Assembly (NCBI GenBank): GCA_910587465.1
Contig: CAJUMS010000028.1
Coordinates: 1 to 30,735, forward strand
Length of the DNA stretch: 30,735 nucleotides
Reading direction: 5' to 3'
Source: an uncultured Oscillospiraceae bacterium
GTDB taxonomy: Bacteria > Bacillota > Clostridia > Oscillospirales > Ruminococcaceae
The notes under the pieces are model-generated. The model saw only the letters and a program-made list of their open reading frames with translations, was not told where the DNA came from and searched no databases. This document shows, piece after piece, positions 1-8,455 of the stretch. The first letter of the stretch is position 1. Each line of letters starts with the position of its first letter. Made by a program: the position numbers and the translations under genes.

Positions 1-1
1 C

Positions 2-97
2 TATATCGATGAGTCGTTCACAACGCTTCGTGATACTCACGAGAGCACTATCCAGGCTGCTCTTGATGACCTCAACAAGCAGTTGGGCGCAGCATAA
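2..97 (+). CDS. C-terminal fragment of a protein entering from the left edge
   Basis: An open frame enters from the window edge and ends at TAA 95-97. It encodes 31 residues that end in DDLNKQLGAA. The helical, Gln/Asn-rich tail resembles the C-termini of ABC transporter extracellular solute-binding proteins, but too little is present to assign a family. A strong terminator directly downstream supports a real gene end here. Confidence 0.55.
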   Translation, partial: YIDESFTTLRDTHESTIQAALDDLNKQLGAA

Positions 98-111
98 TCC
101 GAACATTTTCG

Positions 112-139
112 GCTCCCCCCGTTCTTGGGGGGAGCTTTT
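112..139 (+). terminator. Rho-independent terminator
   Basis: A perfect 9-bp stem (GCTCCCCCC 112-120 with GGGGGGAGC 127-135) has a 6-base loop and is followed by TTTTC. It closes the gene ending at 97. The short T-run followed by C recurs at the terminator near 19880. Confidence 0.9.
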
Positions 140-188
140 CGTATATATAAATTTTACCTTTTTTTCACAATAATAAGGTATATATAGG

Positions 189-217
189 TTGAATTTCTGT
201 GCAAAATATGTTATAAT
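189..217 (+). promoter_or_regulatory. Sigma-A promoter of the glycosyltransferase operon
   Basis: TTGAAT (189-194), a 17-base spacer and TATAAT (212-217). Transcription should start near 224, about 30 bases before the start codon at 255. This rules out the longer in-frame reading from 189, which lies inside the promoter. Confidence 0.85.
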
Positions 218-254
218 TATAATGTGTATGTATGCAGCACGAAAGGAAATGAAA

Positions 255-1154
255 ATGGCTGAATTAAGTAGATTTGTAAATAAAATTTGCCCCGTCTGCA
301 AAGCGCCGTTCACCGAGAACGCAGATATCGTGGTGTGTCCTGTCTGTGGTACGCCGCACCACAGGGTGTGCTACATGGTGCAGAATAAATGCGCGCTTGA
401 GGAGCTCCACGAAAAGGGCTTCGTATGGAACGGCAGACTTCCCGACGAGCCAGAGCCCGCAAAGCAAGCGCAGTCCGCAGAGCCTGTCGACGAGCACCGC
501 GCGGAATATCCATCCGACACTCCGCAGGTCTCCGAGGAGGAAATGTTGGATATGCTCGATGCTGAAAATCCGTTCCGTGAATTCCTCAGCGGGGTTGCGG
601 ACAAGACGGTCGGCGCGGACGACGTGAGTATGCACGAGCTTTCGGCATATTCGGCGACCTCGATCTATCATTACGGCAGGGCGTTTCGCTCCTTCCGCGG
701 AATGACCGACGGCAAAAAGCACAAGGTATTTTTCAACGTGTGCAGCGGACTGTTTGCGCCCGCGTTTCAGTTCTACCGTAAAATGGACTTTTTCGGTGTT
801 ATAGTGCTGTTCGCGATGACGCTGCCGTCGGTACTGATGACGCTTGCCGCAATAAACAGCGAAACAGGTAATGTAAGCGAGAGCGCTTATCTGCTGTTTA
901 ATCTCTTCAATACGGCGATAATGGTCGTTTTGTGCATCTTCGGCGACTATATCTATTACAGACACGCAGTCAAACGTATCCGCAAAATACGCGAGGGCTA
1001 TAAGGACAGACCAACCTCCGACGAGTACTATATGGCGCTTTACGAAAGCGGAAAGCCGTCCTTTGCGAGAGCGGCGCTCGGTCTGCTCGCAATGGCGTTT
1101 ATGGAGGCTTGCGTTATCGCGCTGCCGTATATAATTCCAACGGCGGGCGTGTAA
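255..1154 (+). CDS. RING-finger-like zinc domain membrane protein (Prok-RING / DUF2628-like)
   Basis: A 299-residue protein. The start at 255 is chosen because GAAAGGA (241-247) lies 7 bases upstream and the promoter excludes earlier starts. Residues about 12-45 carry CPVC, then CPVCGTPHHRVCY and a further Cys, the treble-clef pattern of the prokaryotic RING finger family. An acidic, Pro/Glu-rich linker follows. Then comes a block ending in FQFYRKMDFFG that resembles DUF2628, two hydrophobic segments (about 196-250) and a last one at the C-terminus. Prokaryotic RING-like domains usually bind zinc and mediate contacts; ubiquitin ligase activity should not be assumed. It sits 7 bases upstream of a glycosyltransferase and probably shares its transcript, so a role in that pathway is an inference. 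Confidence 0.85.
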   Translation: MAELSRFVNKICPVCKAPFTENADIVVCPVCGTPHHRVCYMVQNKCALEELHEKGFVWNGRLPDEPEPAKQAQSAEPVDEHRAEYPSDTPQVSEEEMLDMLDAENPFREFLSGVADKTVGADDVSMHELSAYSATSIYHYGRAFRSFRGMTDGKKHKVFFNVCSGLFAPAFQFYRKMDFFGVIVLFAMTLPSVLMTLAAINSETGNVSESAYLLFNLFNTAIMVVLCIFGDYIYYRHAVKRIRKIREGYKDRPTSDEYYMALYESGKPSFARAALGLLAMAFMEACVIALPYIIPTAGV

Positions 1155-1161
1155 CGTTGGT

Positions 1162-2160
1162 ATGAAGTTAATAATCCAGATACCATGCTTTAATGAGGCG
1201 GAGACCCTCGGTGTGACTGTCGCCGACCTGCCTCGTCATATCGACGGGGTAGACGAGATTGAATACCTTGTTATCGACGACGGCAGCACCGACGGCACTG
1301 TGCTCCGCGCAAAGGAGCTGGGAGTTCATTACATCGTCAGCTTTCCGTACAACAGAGGTCTCGCTAAGGGCTTTATGGCGGGGATAGACGCTTGCCTGCG
1401 GCTAGGCGCGGATATTATCGTCAACACCGACGCGGACAATCAATATTCCGGCGCGGACATCGAAAAGCTGGTGCGCCCCGTGCTTGAGGGTAGGGCGAAT
1501 ATGGTAATCGGCAACCGCAAGACCGACAGCATAATACATTTTTCGCCGCTGAAAAAGCGTTTGCAAAGGCTCGGCAGCAAAGTAGTCCGCAAGGCGAGCG
1601 GCACGGACGTTGCCGATACGACAAGCGGCTTTAGGAGCTATTCGCGCGAGGCGGCAATGAGGCTGAATGTGCTGTCGGGATATACGTACACGCTCGAAAC
1701 AATAATAACGGCGGGTGCGGATAAAAACAGGATACTCTCGGTGGATATCGAGACAAATCCCGAGCTGCGCGAGAGCCGTCTTTTCAAGTCGATGTGGGGC
1801 TACATAAAGCGCTCCGCCGCGACGATAATCCGCAACTATGTAATGCGTAAGCCGCTGAAAACATTTCTGATAATGGCTTCGGTGTTTGTTATAGCGGCGC
1901 TGGTACTGGGAATAAGGTTTATCGTACTGGCGTGTATGGGCGACGGCGCGGGGCATATCCAGTCGTTGGTGCTTATGGCGATACTGGCGATCGTAGGGAT
2001 ACAGATCGGGATATTCGGACTGCTCGCGGACGCGGTGTCCGACTGCCGCCGCGTAATGGACGAGACGCTGTTTCACGTTAAGCGGATAGAGTACGACAAT
2101 ACCAATCCGAACCGCAATTACAATGTTTGCAGCTACATTAAAGAGGAAATTGATAAATAA
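1162..2160 (+). CDS. Family 2 glycosyltransferase, polyprenol-phosphate sugar synthase type
   Basis: A 332-residue protein with a GT-A fold at the N-terminus: IPCFNEAETL near residue 7, VIDDGSTDGT near 37 (nucleotide-binding DDGS) and NTDADNQY near 90 (the DXD-type metal site). Two transmembrane segments lie at about 228-250 and 262-285, with a short cytoplasmic tail. This is the layout of DPM1/GtrB-like enzymes that move a sugar from a nucleotide donor to undecaprenyl phosphate on the inner membrane face. It overlaps the next gene by one base (TAATG), so the two are likely translationally coupled. The following genes encode GT-C-like proteins, which typically consume polyprenyl-phosphate sugars. 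No strong ribosome binding site is visible, and its translation may depend on the upstream gene. Sugar identity is unknown. Confidence 0.9.
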   Translation: MKLIIQIPCFNEAETLGVTVADLPRHIDGVDEIEYLVIDDGSTDGTVLRAKELGVHYIVSFPYNRGLAKGFMAGIDACLRLGADIIVNTDADNQYSGADIEKLVRPVLEGRANMVIGNRKTDSIIHFSPLKKRLQRLGSKVVRKASGTDVADTTSGFRSYSREAAMRLNVLSGYTYTLETIITAGADKNRILSVDIETNPELRESRLFKSMWGYIKRSAATIIRNYVMRKPLKTFLIMASVFVIAALVLGIRFIVLACMGDGAGHIQSLVLMAILAIVGIQIGIFGLLADAVSDCRRVMDETLFHVKRIEYDNTNPNRNYNVCSYIKEEIDK

Positions 2161-3995
2161 TGAGATACAGACTGGAACAATTTTATGCCGCGTTCGGTGA
2201 CAGGGGCGTTATGTTTATTCTGTTTGCGTTTTCGGTGGTGGTAAACTCGCTTCTGACCGTGAGCATTTCGCTTCCCTCGGTTTTTCCCGATGAGATAAGC
2301 GTGGCGGGTATCGCGGCGTTTTACTCGGGAAACGACTGGTCGGGGCTTATGCAGCAGATAGGCGGCGATTGCGGATATATACAGGCGTTGCTGTACGCAC
2401 CGTTGTTTCTTGTGTTGAAAAATTCGTATGCGCTGTACAAGGCAATGCTCGTTGTTAACGGTATTTTGGTGAGCTTTATCCCGCTGATCGCGTATCATCT
2501 CGCGGCGAAATTCGGCGTTATGCGCGTGAGGTTCAAGCTGCTGATGGCGTTGTGCTGCGGAATGTATTTCTCGTATCTTACAAGCTCCAAGTTTATCTGG
2601 AATGAGGCGGTAACAAGCCTTTTCGGGTGGCTGCTGGTTCTGTGTATGTTCAGCGCGTGGGATAGGAAAAACCGCTATACGCGCTTTACTATGTCCCTGC
2701 TTGCAGGATTTCTGTGCGCGGTATCCTACGCCGCGGACAAGAAAATGCTTGCGGTGGTGCTGGCGCTTGTGCTGACCGTTCTGCTGTCAAAATTGGTATT
2801 CAAGGAAAAGATAGTCAATCTTCCGGTATTCTTTATCTCGCTGATTGTATCGTTTGGTACGGAATTTCTGGCGCGCGCCATTCTTATCCAGAACATCTGG
2901 AATGGCGCGGCAGGCACGTTTACTAGTGAAACGGATGTGATCCCCGAATGGTTGGGACCTACGGGAAATTTTTTCGGAGTGTTCTTCTCGCACATCTATG
3001 CGTTCATGACCTCGACGTTCGGTATGGGAGCGGTCGCGGGAGCGCTGTTCGTGGTGCTTATCATGACGCGGATCGCGGAAATGATAAAGCATAAGGGTAC
3101 GCCCTCCGAGAACGATACCAAGGTCTATGAGCCTATTAAGCACAAATACGGCTTACGTATCACGATATTCGCCCTGTTTCAGTTTCTGGCTATCGGCTGT
3201 GCCTCTGTGCTATCCGCGCTGTTTTCGTTCAATGCGGGGATGTCCGCAGACGGCTCGACGGTTTTCGGACGCTACACCGACAATATCGCGCCGTTTGCTA
3301 TGTTTTTGGTGCTGGTATTCGTGTTTCTGTACGGTATCGATCTTAAAAAGCTGCTTTTCAGCGCCGCAATATACGCTTATGCGTGTTTGTGCTTCGGGCT
3401 TGTCGGATATCCGCTCGTAAGCCGTGCGGGAAGTCAGCTCACCGCTGCGGCGACAGGGCTTGTTCCGCTGGACTTCGGCAGTGGTACAGCGGAGCTTACG
3501 GGGATGAGCTACATTATAATGTCCTCTGTTGCGTTCACGGTGCTCGCACTGCTGATAGTGTTTGCGTCCTGCTCGCGAAAGCACCGCACGGGACTGGTCT
3601 CCCTTTCGATACTGTTTATGATAGCCTATACCTCGGCGTATTCGGGGCTGATATATTTGCCCGCGGTCGGCACAGCGAATTCAGAGAAAATCGAACTGTA
3701 TACCGAGGTATCAAGACTGTTGTACAATACTCCGCAGTCGCCGCCTATAATCGCGTTTAAGACCGATCCGAGCCTTGCCGCGACATTGCAGTTCCTTGCG
3801 CCCGATACAAAGGTGACTATGCTGAACAGTGGCGGGCGTGTTCCCGAGTCCTGTCTGCTTATCGCGGAGAACGGTATCGAAGCACCGTTTGAGGGCGGCT
3901 CATACGACATGGTCGGGCGGACGTCCGTCTATACTGTTTACGCTTACGGCGAGAGTGCGCGTGACTTTATGCGGTACAGCTCCGCAAACGGATAA
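2160..3995 (+). CDS. GT-C-like multi-spanning membrane glycosyltransferase, copy 1
   Basis: A 611-residue, strongly hydrophobic protein with about 11-13 membrane segments. After the first segment comes SVFPDEIS, with acidic Asp44-Glu45 in the first outer loop. GT-C enzymes (PMT/ArnT/GT39-like) place their catalytic acidic pair there. It is a clear paralog of the next gene: the PDE motif, an IAA-(Y/F) helix, a GYxQ(A/S)L(L/F)Y segment, VNGxL(V/M)SFxPxIAY and a W-N-E motif occur in the same order. The C-terminal outer region of about 110 residues is short. Expected role: transfer of a sugar from a polyprenyl-phosphate donor to an acceptor outside the membrane. The acceptor is not indicated, and the family assignment rests on topology and motif rather than strong identity. 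Confidence 0.8.
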   Translation: MRYRLEQFYAAFGDRGVMFILFAFSVVVNSLLTVSISLPSVFPDEISVAGIAAFYSGNDWSGLMQQIGGDCGYIQALLYAPLFLVLKNSYALYKAMLVVNGILVSFIPLIAYHLAAKFGVMRVRFKLLMALCCGMYFSYLTSSKFIWNEAVTSLFGWLLVLCMFSAWDRKNRYTRFTMSLLAGFLCAVSYAADKKMLAVVLALVLTVLLSKLVFKEKIVNLPVFFISLIVSFGTEFLARAILIQNIWNGAAGTFTSETDVIPEWLGPTGNFFGVFFSHIYAFMTSTFGMGAVAGALFVVLIMTRIAEMIKHKGTPSENDTKVYEPIKHKYGLRITIFALFQFLAIGCASVLSALFSFNAGMSADGSTVFGRYTDNIAPFAMFLVLVFVFLYGIDLKKLLFSAAIYAYACLCFGLVGYPLVSRAGSQLTAAATGLVPLDFGSGTAELTGMSYIIMSSVAFTVLALLIVFASCSRKHRTGLVSLSILFMIAYTSAYSGLIYLPAVGTANSEKIELYTEVSRLLYNTPQSPPIIAFKTDPSLAATLQFLAPDTKVTMLNSGGRVPESCLLIAENGIEAPFEGGSYDMVGRTSVYTVYAYGESARDFMRYSSANG

Positions 3996-4008
3996 TGGGG
4001 TGACGGCT

Positions 4009-6300
4009 ATGGACGAAACGATACCCGTCCGCGGAAAAGTTATCGGACTGCTGAAAAGCGACGCGTTTATTATGTTCGTCATCTACTTTGCGGCGCTGAC
4101 CTTGCATATGCTGATAACGGGCGCAGCAACGATATTCAATCTCACTCCCGACGAATATTCGGTCACGGCGATAGCGGCGTATATGAACGGTCTGGACTGG
4201 TCTCCGACGGTTTCAACGGGCGGATATTACGGTTACTTTCAAAGCCTGTTTTACGTTCCCGTGTTTTGGATAACAGACGATCCCTATCTGCGGTATAGGC
4301 TTATGCTGATGATAAACGGTGTTCTGATGAGCTTTGTCCCCGTGATCGCCTATTGGCTCTCGCGCCGCGCACTTGACGTAAAGATACCCGCGGCGGCGGT
4401 CTTTTCGCTGATATGCGGACTGTACCCGAGCTATATGCTGCTCACGAATTTCACGTGGAACGAGACTATGTGCTGTCTGTTGCCGTGGGTTTTTCTGTTG
4501 CTTTTGTACAAAGCGCATGACTGCAAAAAAATAATAAAAAAGCAAGCGCTGTCGTGTCTGGGCGGTCTGACCTTAGCCGCTGCGTATGCTGCTCACGGGC
4601 GAATGCTGTCGCTTGTCGCTGCGGGGATAGTACTGGAGCTTGTCGTGTTCTTCACGATGAAGCGGACTAAGCTGTTCTGCTTTTCGGGATTTTTCGGCGG
4701 CACCGTTGTCGGGCTGTTCGCCGACAAAATGCTCAAGCGTTTTTTTCAAGGCGCTTTGTGGAATGTCGGCAGCGGCAGGAGTGCGCCGATAAACACAATC
4801 GAAAAAATGATTTCGCAGCTATTCGGCGAGAATGGAAATTTCTCGATAGCACGGTTTTTCCAAACGCTTATAGGGCACTTCTTCTACTTTTTTTCGTCGA
4901 CATGGGGGCTAGGAGCGATCTGCGTTATTGCGATAATCGCGGCTGTCGTGCTGTATTACCGACGGAGAAACAGAACGCCTATAACGCTTGAAAGCGGAGG
5001 TACCGGCACGAAAGCATTGCCGTATATTGGCGATAAGGAGGCGGTGCTCTGCTGGTTTTCGCTGCTGCTTATGGGCGCGGCGTTCGCGGTGAGCGTGCTG
5101 TTTAAGAGCACGTCCTCGTCGTTCGATAAGCGCATGGATACGACTATCTATGGGCGGTATACCGAGTCGTTTTATCCCGTGGCAATATTGTGTACGCTTG
5201 TGTTGATATATAAGGGAAAGCTGTCTCGTTTGAAGACTATCGCCGCATTCGGTCTGAACTCGATGACGGTAGCGCTTACTCAGCTCTTTACCGTGCCGAT
5301 AGTCACAAATTCCGAGACGTTTGTAAGCGCAATGGTGCTGGGACTAGCTCCCATGCGGTACGGTGAAGGTCTAAGAGATCTGTATACGCAGACCACTTTT
5401 TTAAAGATATTCGTCACTGTGCTCGGCGTTTCGGCGCTGTGGACGGTTATCGGGCTTATCAAAAGGCTCGATAAAATTCGTTGGGCAGTGCTATGTGTTC
5501 CGCTGGCGGGACTGGTAATTTATTCGGGAACGTTCGGGTATTTGAAGTACACCGTTCCGCAGGCGAAAAACGCCAAACGCGGCGCAGATATAATGACTGC
5601 GGCGGTGGATAAACTGGACGGTCAATTCGGCGAGATCACGCTATTTGCAGCGGCGCGCGACAGATATGTCAAAACACAGTTTCTTTATCCCGAAATGACT
5701 GTGAGGGTCGCGTCGACTGTCTCGGCATACCGGAAGCTCGAAAACAAGCCCGAAATATTTCTTGCAAATATTGAGGAAACACCCGAGCTGTGGTTTGACG
5801 AGCTGCGGCTTATAGGCTCGCTTGGCAGCGCGGTGCATATCTACGCCGCCTCGGAAAGTTCCTGCGAATGGGCGATTAGCAAAGGTTATCGTATCGGCGA
5901 AAGCGGAGCGGTAGTTTATACTCCCGCCGAGTTGAAAACCACCTTGACAGCCGTAAAAACAGGCTATGACGAGCACGCCGACTTAGACTACGCAAACGAA
6001 GGCGGAAACGTCACGCTTACCCTCCCGAAAGGCGCGGCGGCGTACACAAATTACACGCACCTGCAAAAGGGAACGTATGCCTTTACGGTTTACGGCGAGG
6101 ACGTGAGCGTCGGAACGGTCACGCTGTATGCTGACAAGGGCAAGACAGAGCTGCCGTTTGAGATACTGACCGAAAAGAACAGGGAGTTATGCGCAGCGGT
6201 AACGGTTGACAAAAAGACCGAAAACATCCGTTTTACGTTCACAAATACCTCGGGGGAGCCAATCGATATAGAAAAGATTGTCATTCGAAGAATGAGCTAG
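4009..6300 (+). CDS. GT-C-like multi-spanning membrane glycosyltransferase, copy 2, with C-terminal beta domain
   Basis: A 763-residue paralog of the preceding protein, 13 bases downstream. The start at 4009 has GGGGTGA 7 bases upstream; the frame is open further upstream, but that part overlaps the preceding gene out of frame. The catalytic-type motif TPDEYS is at residues 46-51 after the first membrane helix, and the WNE motif is conserved. About 11-12 membrane segments run to about residue 520. A long extracytoplasmic tail of about 230 residues follows. Its last 90 residues alternate polar and hydrophobic positions (YAFTVYGEDVSVGTVTLYAD) like a carbohydrate-binding beta-sandwich. The first paralog lacks this tail. 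Probably a second glycosyltransferase acting with the GT2 enzyme. Confidence 0.8.
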   Translation: MDETIPVRGKVIGLLKSDAFIMFVIYFAALTLHMLITGAATIFNLTPDEYSVTAIAAYMNGLDWSPTVSTGGYYGYFQSLFYVPVFWITDDPYLRYRLMLMINGVLMSFVPVIAYWLSRRALDVKIPAAAVFSLICGLYPSYMLLTNFTWNETMCCLLPWVFLLLLYKAHDCKKIIKKQALSCLGGLTLAAAYAAHGRMLSLVAAGIVLELVVFFTMKRTKLFCFSGFFGGTVVGLFADKMLKRFFQGALWNVGSGRSAPINTIEKMISQLFGENGNFSIARFFQTLIGHFFYFFSSTWGLGAICVIAIIAAVVLYYRRRNRTPITLESGGTGTKALPYIGDKEAVLCWFSLLLMGAAFAVSVLFKSTSSSFDKRMDTTIYGRYTESFYPVAILCTLVLIYKGKLSRLKTIAAFGLNSMTVALTQLFTVPIVTNSETFVSAMVLGLAPMRYGEGLRDLYTQTTFLKIFVTVLGVSALWTVIGLIKRLDKIRWAVLCVPLAGLVIYSGTFGYLKYTVPQAKNAKRGADIMTAAVDKLDGQFGEITLFAAARDRYVKTQFLYPEMTVRVASTVSAYRKLENKPEIFLANIEETPELWFDELRLIGSLGSAVHIYAASESSCEWAISKGYRIGESGAVVYTPAELKTTLTAVKTGYDEHADLDYANEGGNVTLTLPKGAAAYTNYTHLQKGTYAFTVYGEDVSVGTVTLYADKGKTELPFEILTEKNRELCAAVTVDKKTENIRFTFTNTSGEPIDIEKIVIRRMS

Positions 6301-6345
6301 AGATAACGCTCTGACAATAAATTATGCACATAAAGAAGGGATAAT

Positions 6346-7710
6346 ATGCCGAAATTCAGGAAAGCGTCTAAGCGCTTTGATCCCGCGCGGACGCTGGTCG
6401 TCGGATTTGCTGTTATAATCGCGTTGGGCACGCTTTTGCTATGCCTGCCGATTTCCTCAAAGTCACGGGAATTCACGCCGATATTCGACTGCCTTTTCAC
6501 GGCGACCTCGGCGAGCTGCGTAACGGGACTTACGATCTACGACACCTATCTGCACTGGTCGCTTTTCGGGCAGATCGTTATTGCGCTGCTTATACAGGTG
6601 GGCGGTCTGGGATTTGTTACGATAATTACGTTCTTTAACGTCGCGGCGGGCAAAAAGCTCGGGTACCGAACGCTGAAAAACGCGGCGGGAGATCTCACCG
6701 AAAGCAGCTTTGAGGGAGGGCGTAAGATATTCGTCAGCATTATCAAGTATTCGTTTATTTTCGAGCTGTGCGGCGCGGCGGTACTGGCGGTGGTATTTGT
6801 TCCCAAGTATGGCGGCTACGGCGTCTGGATGAGCGTTTTTATGAGTATTACGGCGTTCTGCAACGCGGGCTTTGACCTTATGGGAATGGAGGGCGAGGGC
6901 TCGAGCCTTATCTCCTGTCAGAGCGATCCCGCGGTGCTGATAACTATTTCCGTGCTGATAATCGTCGGCGGTCTCGGGTTTATCGTATGGGAAAATTTTC
7001 TCAATATCCGTACGCGCAAAAAGCTCAGTCTGCACACGCAGACGGTGCTTGTAATGACCGGGATACTTATCGTCGGAGGAACTATTTTCTATATGATTTC
7101 GGAGAGCGGCAACCCCGCGACTATGAAGGATATGTCGTTCGGCGAAAAGCTCCTCAACTCGTTTTTCACCTCCGTTTCGACAAGAACGGCGGGCTATGAC
7201 AGCGTTGGAATGGGAGAGATGACGGAGTTTTCGCAGCTCGGCAGCGTTATGCTGATGTTCGTCGGCGCGGCTCCCGGGTCAACGGGCGGCGGTATAAAGG
7301 TCACTACGCTTATGGTGCTGATAATGACGGTGGTGTCGTATATCCGCAACAAGAACGACGTGGAGCTTTTCAAACACAAGATCGACAAGCTGACCATTTA
7401 CCGCACGCTGGTCATCTCCGTTTTGTCGATATTCGCGGTGGGAATATGCTTTATCGCGCTGTACTTCTCAATGCCGGAGGATACGGAGGCGGGAGCGGTG
7501 CAGTGTCTGTTCGACGCGGTGAGCGCGTTCTCGACTGCGGGACTTACGGCGGGCGCAACGGCGCTTACGGGCTTTGCGGGAAGGTGTCTGCTCATCGTGA
7601 CGATGTTTATTGGCAGAGTGGGTCCGGTATCGCTGATAATGTCGCTGGTTATGAACAGCCGCGAGCGTAAGAATATCGTTGTCCCCGACGGGCAGATATT
7701 GATCGGATAA
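6346..7710 (+). CDS. TrkH/KtrB-family potassium uptake channel subunit
   Basis: A 454-residue membrane protein of KtrB-like length. All four pore loops with the selectivity-filter glycine are visible: CVTGLT (58-63), FCNAGFD (171-177), STRTAGYDS (278-286) and FSTAGLT (395-401). The conserved GAAPGSTGGGIKVTT loop is at 308-322. It forms the ion-conducting part of a Ktr/Trk potassium uptake system. The regulatory partner KtrA/TrkA, a cytoplasmic RCK protein, is not in this window and must be encoded elsewhere. AAGAAGGG precedes the start by a few bases. It follows the glycosyltransferase gene by 45 bases with no terminator. Confidence 0.95.
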   Translation: MPKFRKASKRFDPARTLVVGFAVIIALGTLLLCLPISSKSREFTPIFDCLFTATSASCVTGLTIYDTYLHWSLFGQIVIALLIQVGGLGFVTIITFFNVAAGKKLGYRTLKNAAGDLTESSFEGGRKIFVSIIKYSFIFELCGAAVLAVVFVPKYGGYGVWMSVFMSITAFCNAGFDLMGMEGEGSSLISCQSDPAVLITISVLIIVGGLGFIVWENFLNIRTRKKLSLHTQTVLVMTGILIVGGTIFYMISESGNPATMKDMSFGEKLLNSFFTSVSTRTAGYDSVGMGEMTEFSQLGSVMLMFVGAAPGSTGGGIKVTTLMVLIMTVVSYIRNKNDVELFKHKIDKLTIYRTLVISVLSIFAVGICFIALYFSMPEDTEAGAVQCLFDAVSAFSTAGLTAGATALTGFAGRCLLIVTMFIGRVGPVSLIMSLVMNSRERKNIVVPDGQILIG

Positions 7711-7744
7711 TTGCAGTAAAAACGTTGAAAGGATGGTATAAAAT

Positions 7745-8455
7745 ATGGTAACAGAGGTGTTTCAGCTCGGAAAGATCAAAATGTACGTATCGGAGGATCA
7801 CCGTTTCGGTACGGACGCGTTTTTGCTGGCATATTACGCGGGTATCCGACGCGACAGCGTTGTCTGTGACTTATGTACGGGGTGCGGTATCGTTCCGCTC
7901 ATATTCTGCAAGAACATTCAGCCGCAGCTCATTTACGCTGTCGACATTCAAAGCGAGGCCATCTCGTTGCTGCAAAAAACGGTTAACGAGAACAATCTTC
8001 AGAACATCATTCAGCCAATAGAGTGCGATCTCCGTCATATCCCGCAGAGCGTTCTGACGTATGAAGCGGTGGATATCGTTACGGCAAATCCGCCGTATAT
8101 GCCGAGCAATTCGGGCTTTGAAAAGGTCTCGCAGGCGCAGGCTATTGCGCGGCACGAGCTTATGTGCACGGTAGACGACGTGTGCGCGGCGGCGGGAAAG
8201 CTGCTAAAATACGGCGGTCTGCTGAAAATGTGCCACCGTCCCGAGCGGCTTGGCGACGTTATCTGCGCTATGCGTCACAACAAGATCGAGCCTAAGTCAG
8301 TGACGTTCGTATTCAACAACATCAACGAAAAACCGTGGCTGTTCCTTATCAGCGGCAAAAAGGGAGCCAACCACGGCATGATAGTCGAGAAGCCCATGAT
8401 ACTCCGCAACGACGATAAGTCGTATACCGAGGAGTATTCGAGGATATACGAATGA
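7745..8455 (+). CDS. trmN6: tRNA1(Val) (adenine(37)-N6)-methyltransferase, TrmN6/YabB type
   Basis: A 236-residue class I SAM-dependent methyltransferase. DLCTGCG at 42-48 binds SAM, and NPPY at 115-118 is the N6-adenine catalytic motif. The N-terminal F(G)TDAFLLAYYA segment is typical of the YfiC/YabB family. It is predicted to methylate A37 of tRNA1(Val). AAAGGATGG precedes the start. The next gene overlaps by 4 bases (ATGA). In Bacillus this gene sits next to yazA and rsmI; here an unrelated gene occupies the yazA position and rsmI follows. Confidence 0.92.
   Translation: MVTEVFQLGKIKMYVSEDHRFGTDAFLLAYYAGIRRDSVVCDLCTGCGIVPLIFCKNIQPQLIYAVDIQSEAISLLQKTVNENNLQNIIQPIECDLRHIPQSVLTYEAVDIVTANPPYMPSNSGFEKVSQAQAIARHELMCTVDDVCAAAGKLLKYGGLLKMCHRPERLGDVICAMRHNKIEPKSVTFVFNNINEKPWLFLISGKKGANHGMIVEKPMILRNDDKSYTEEYSRIYE

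Noticed and set aside
264..965. Minus-strand open frame opposite the RING-like gene
   Set aside because: It is rich in Arg/His as expected of an antisense shadow and overlaps a gene with clear motifs and promoter.
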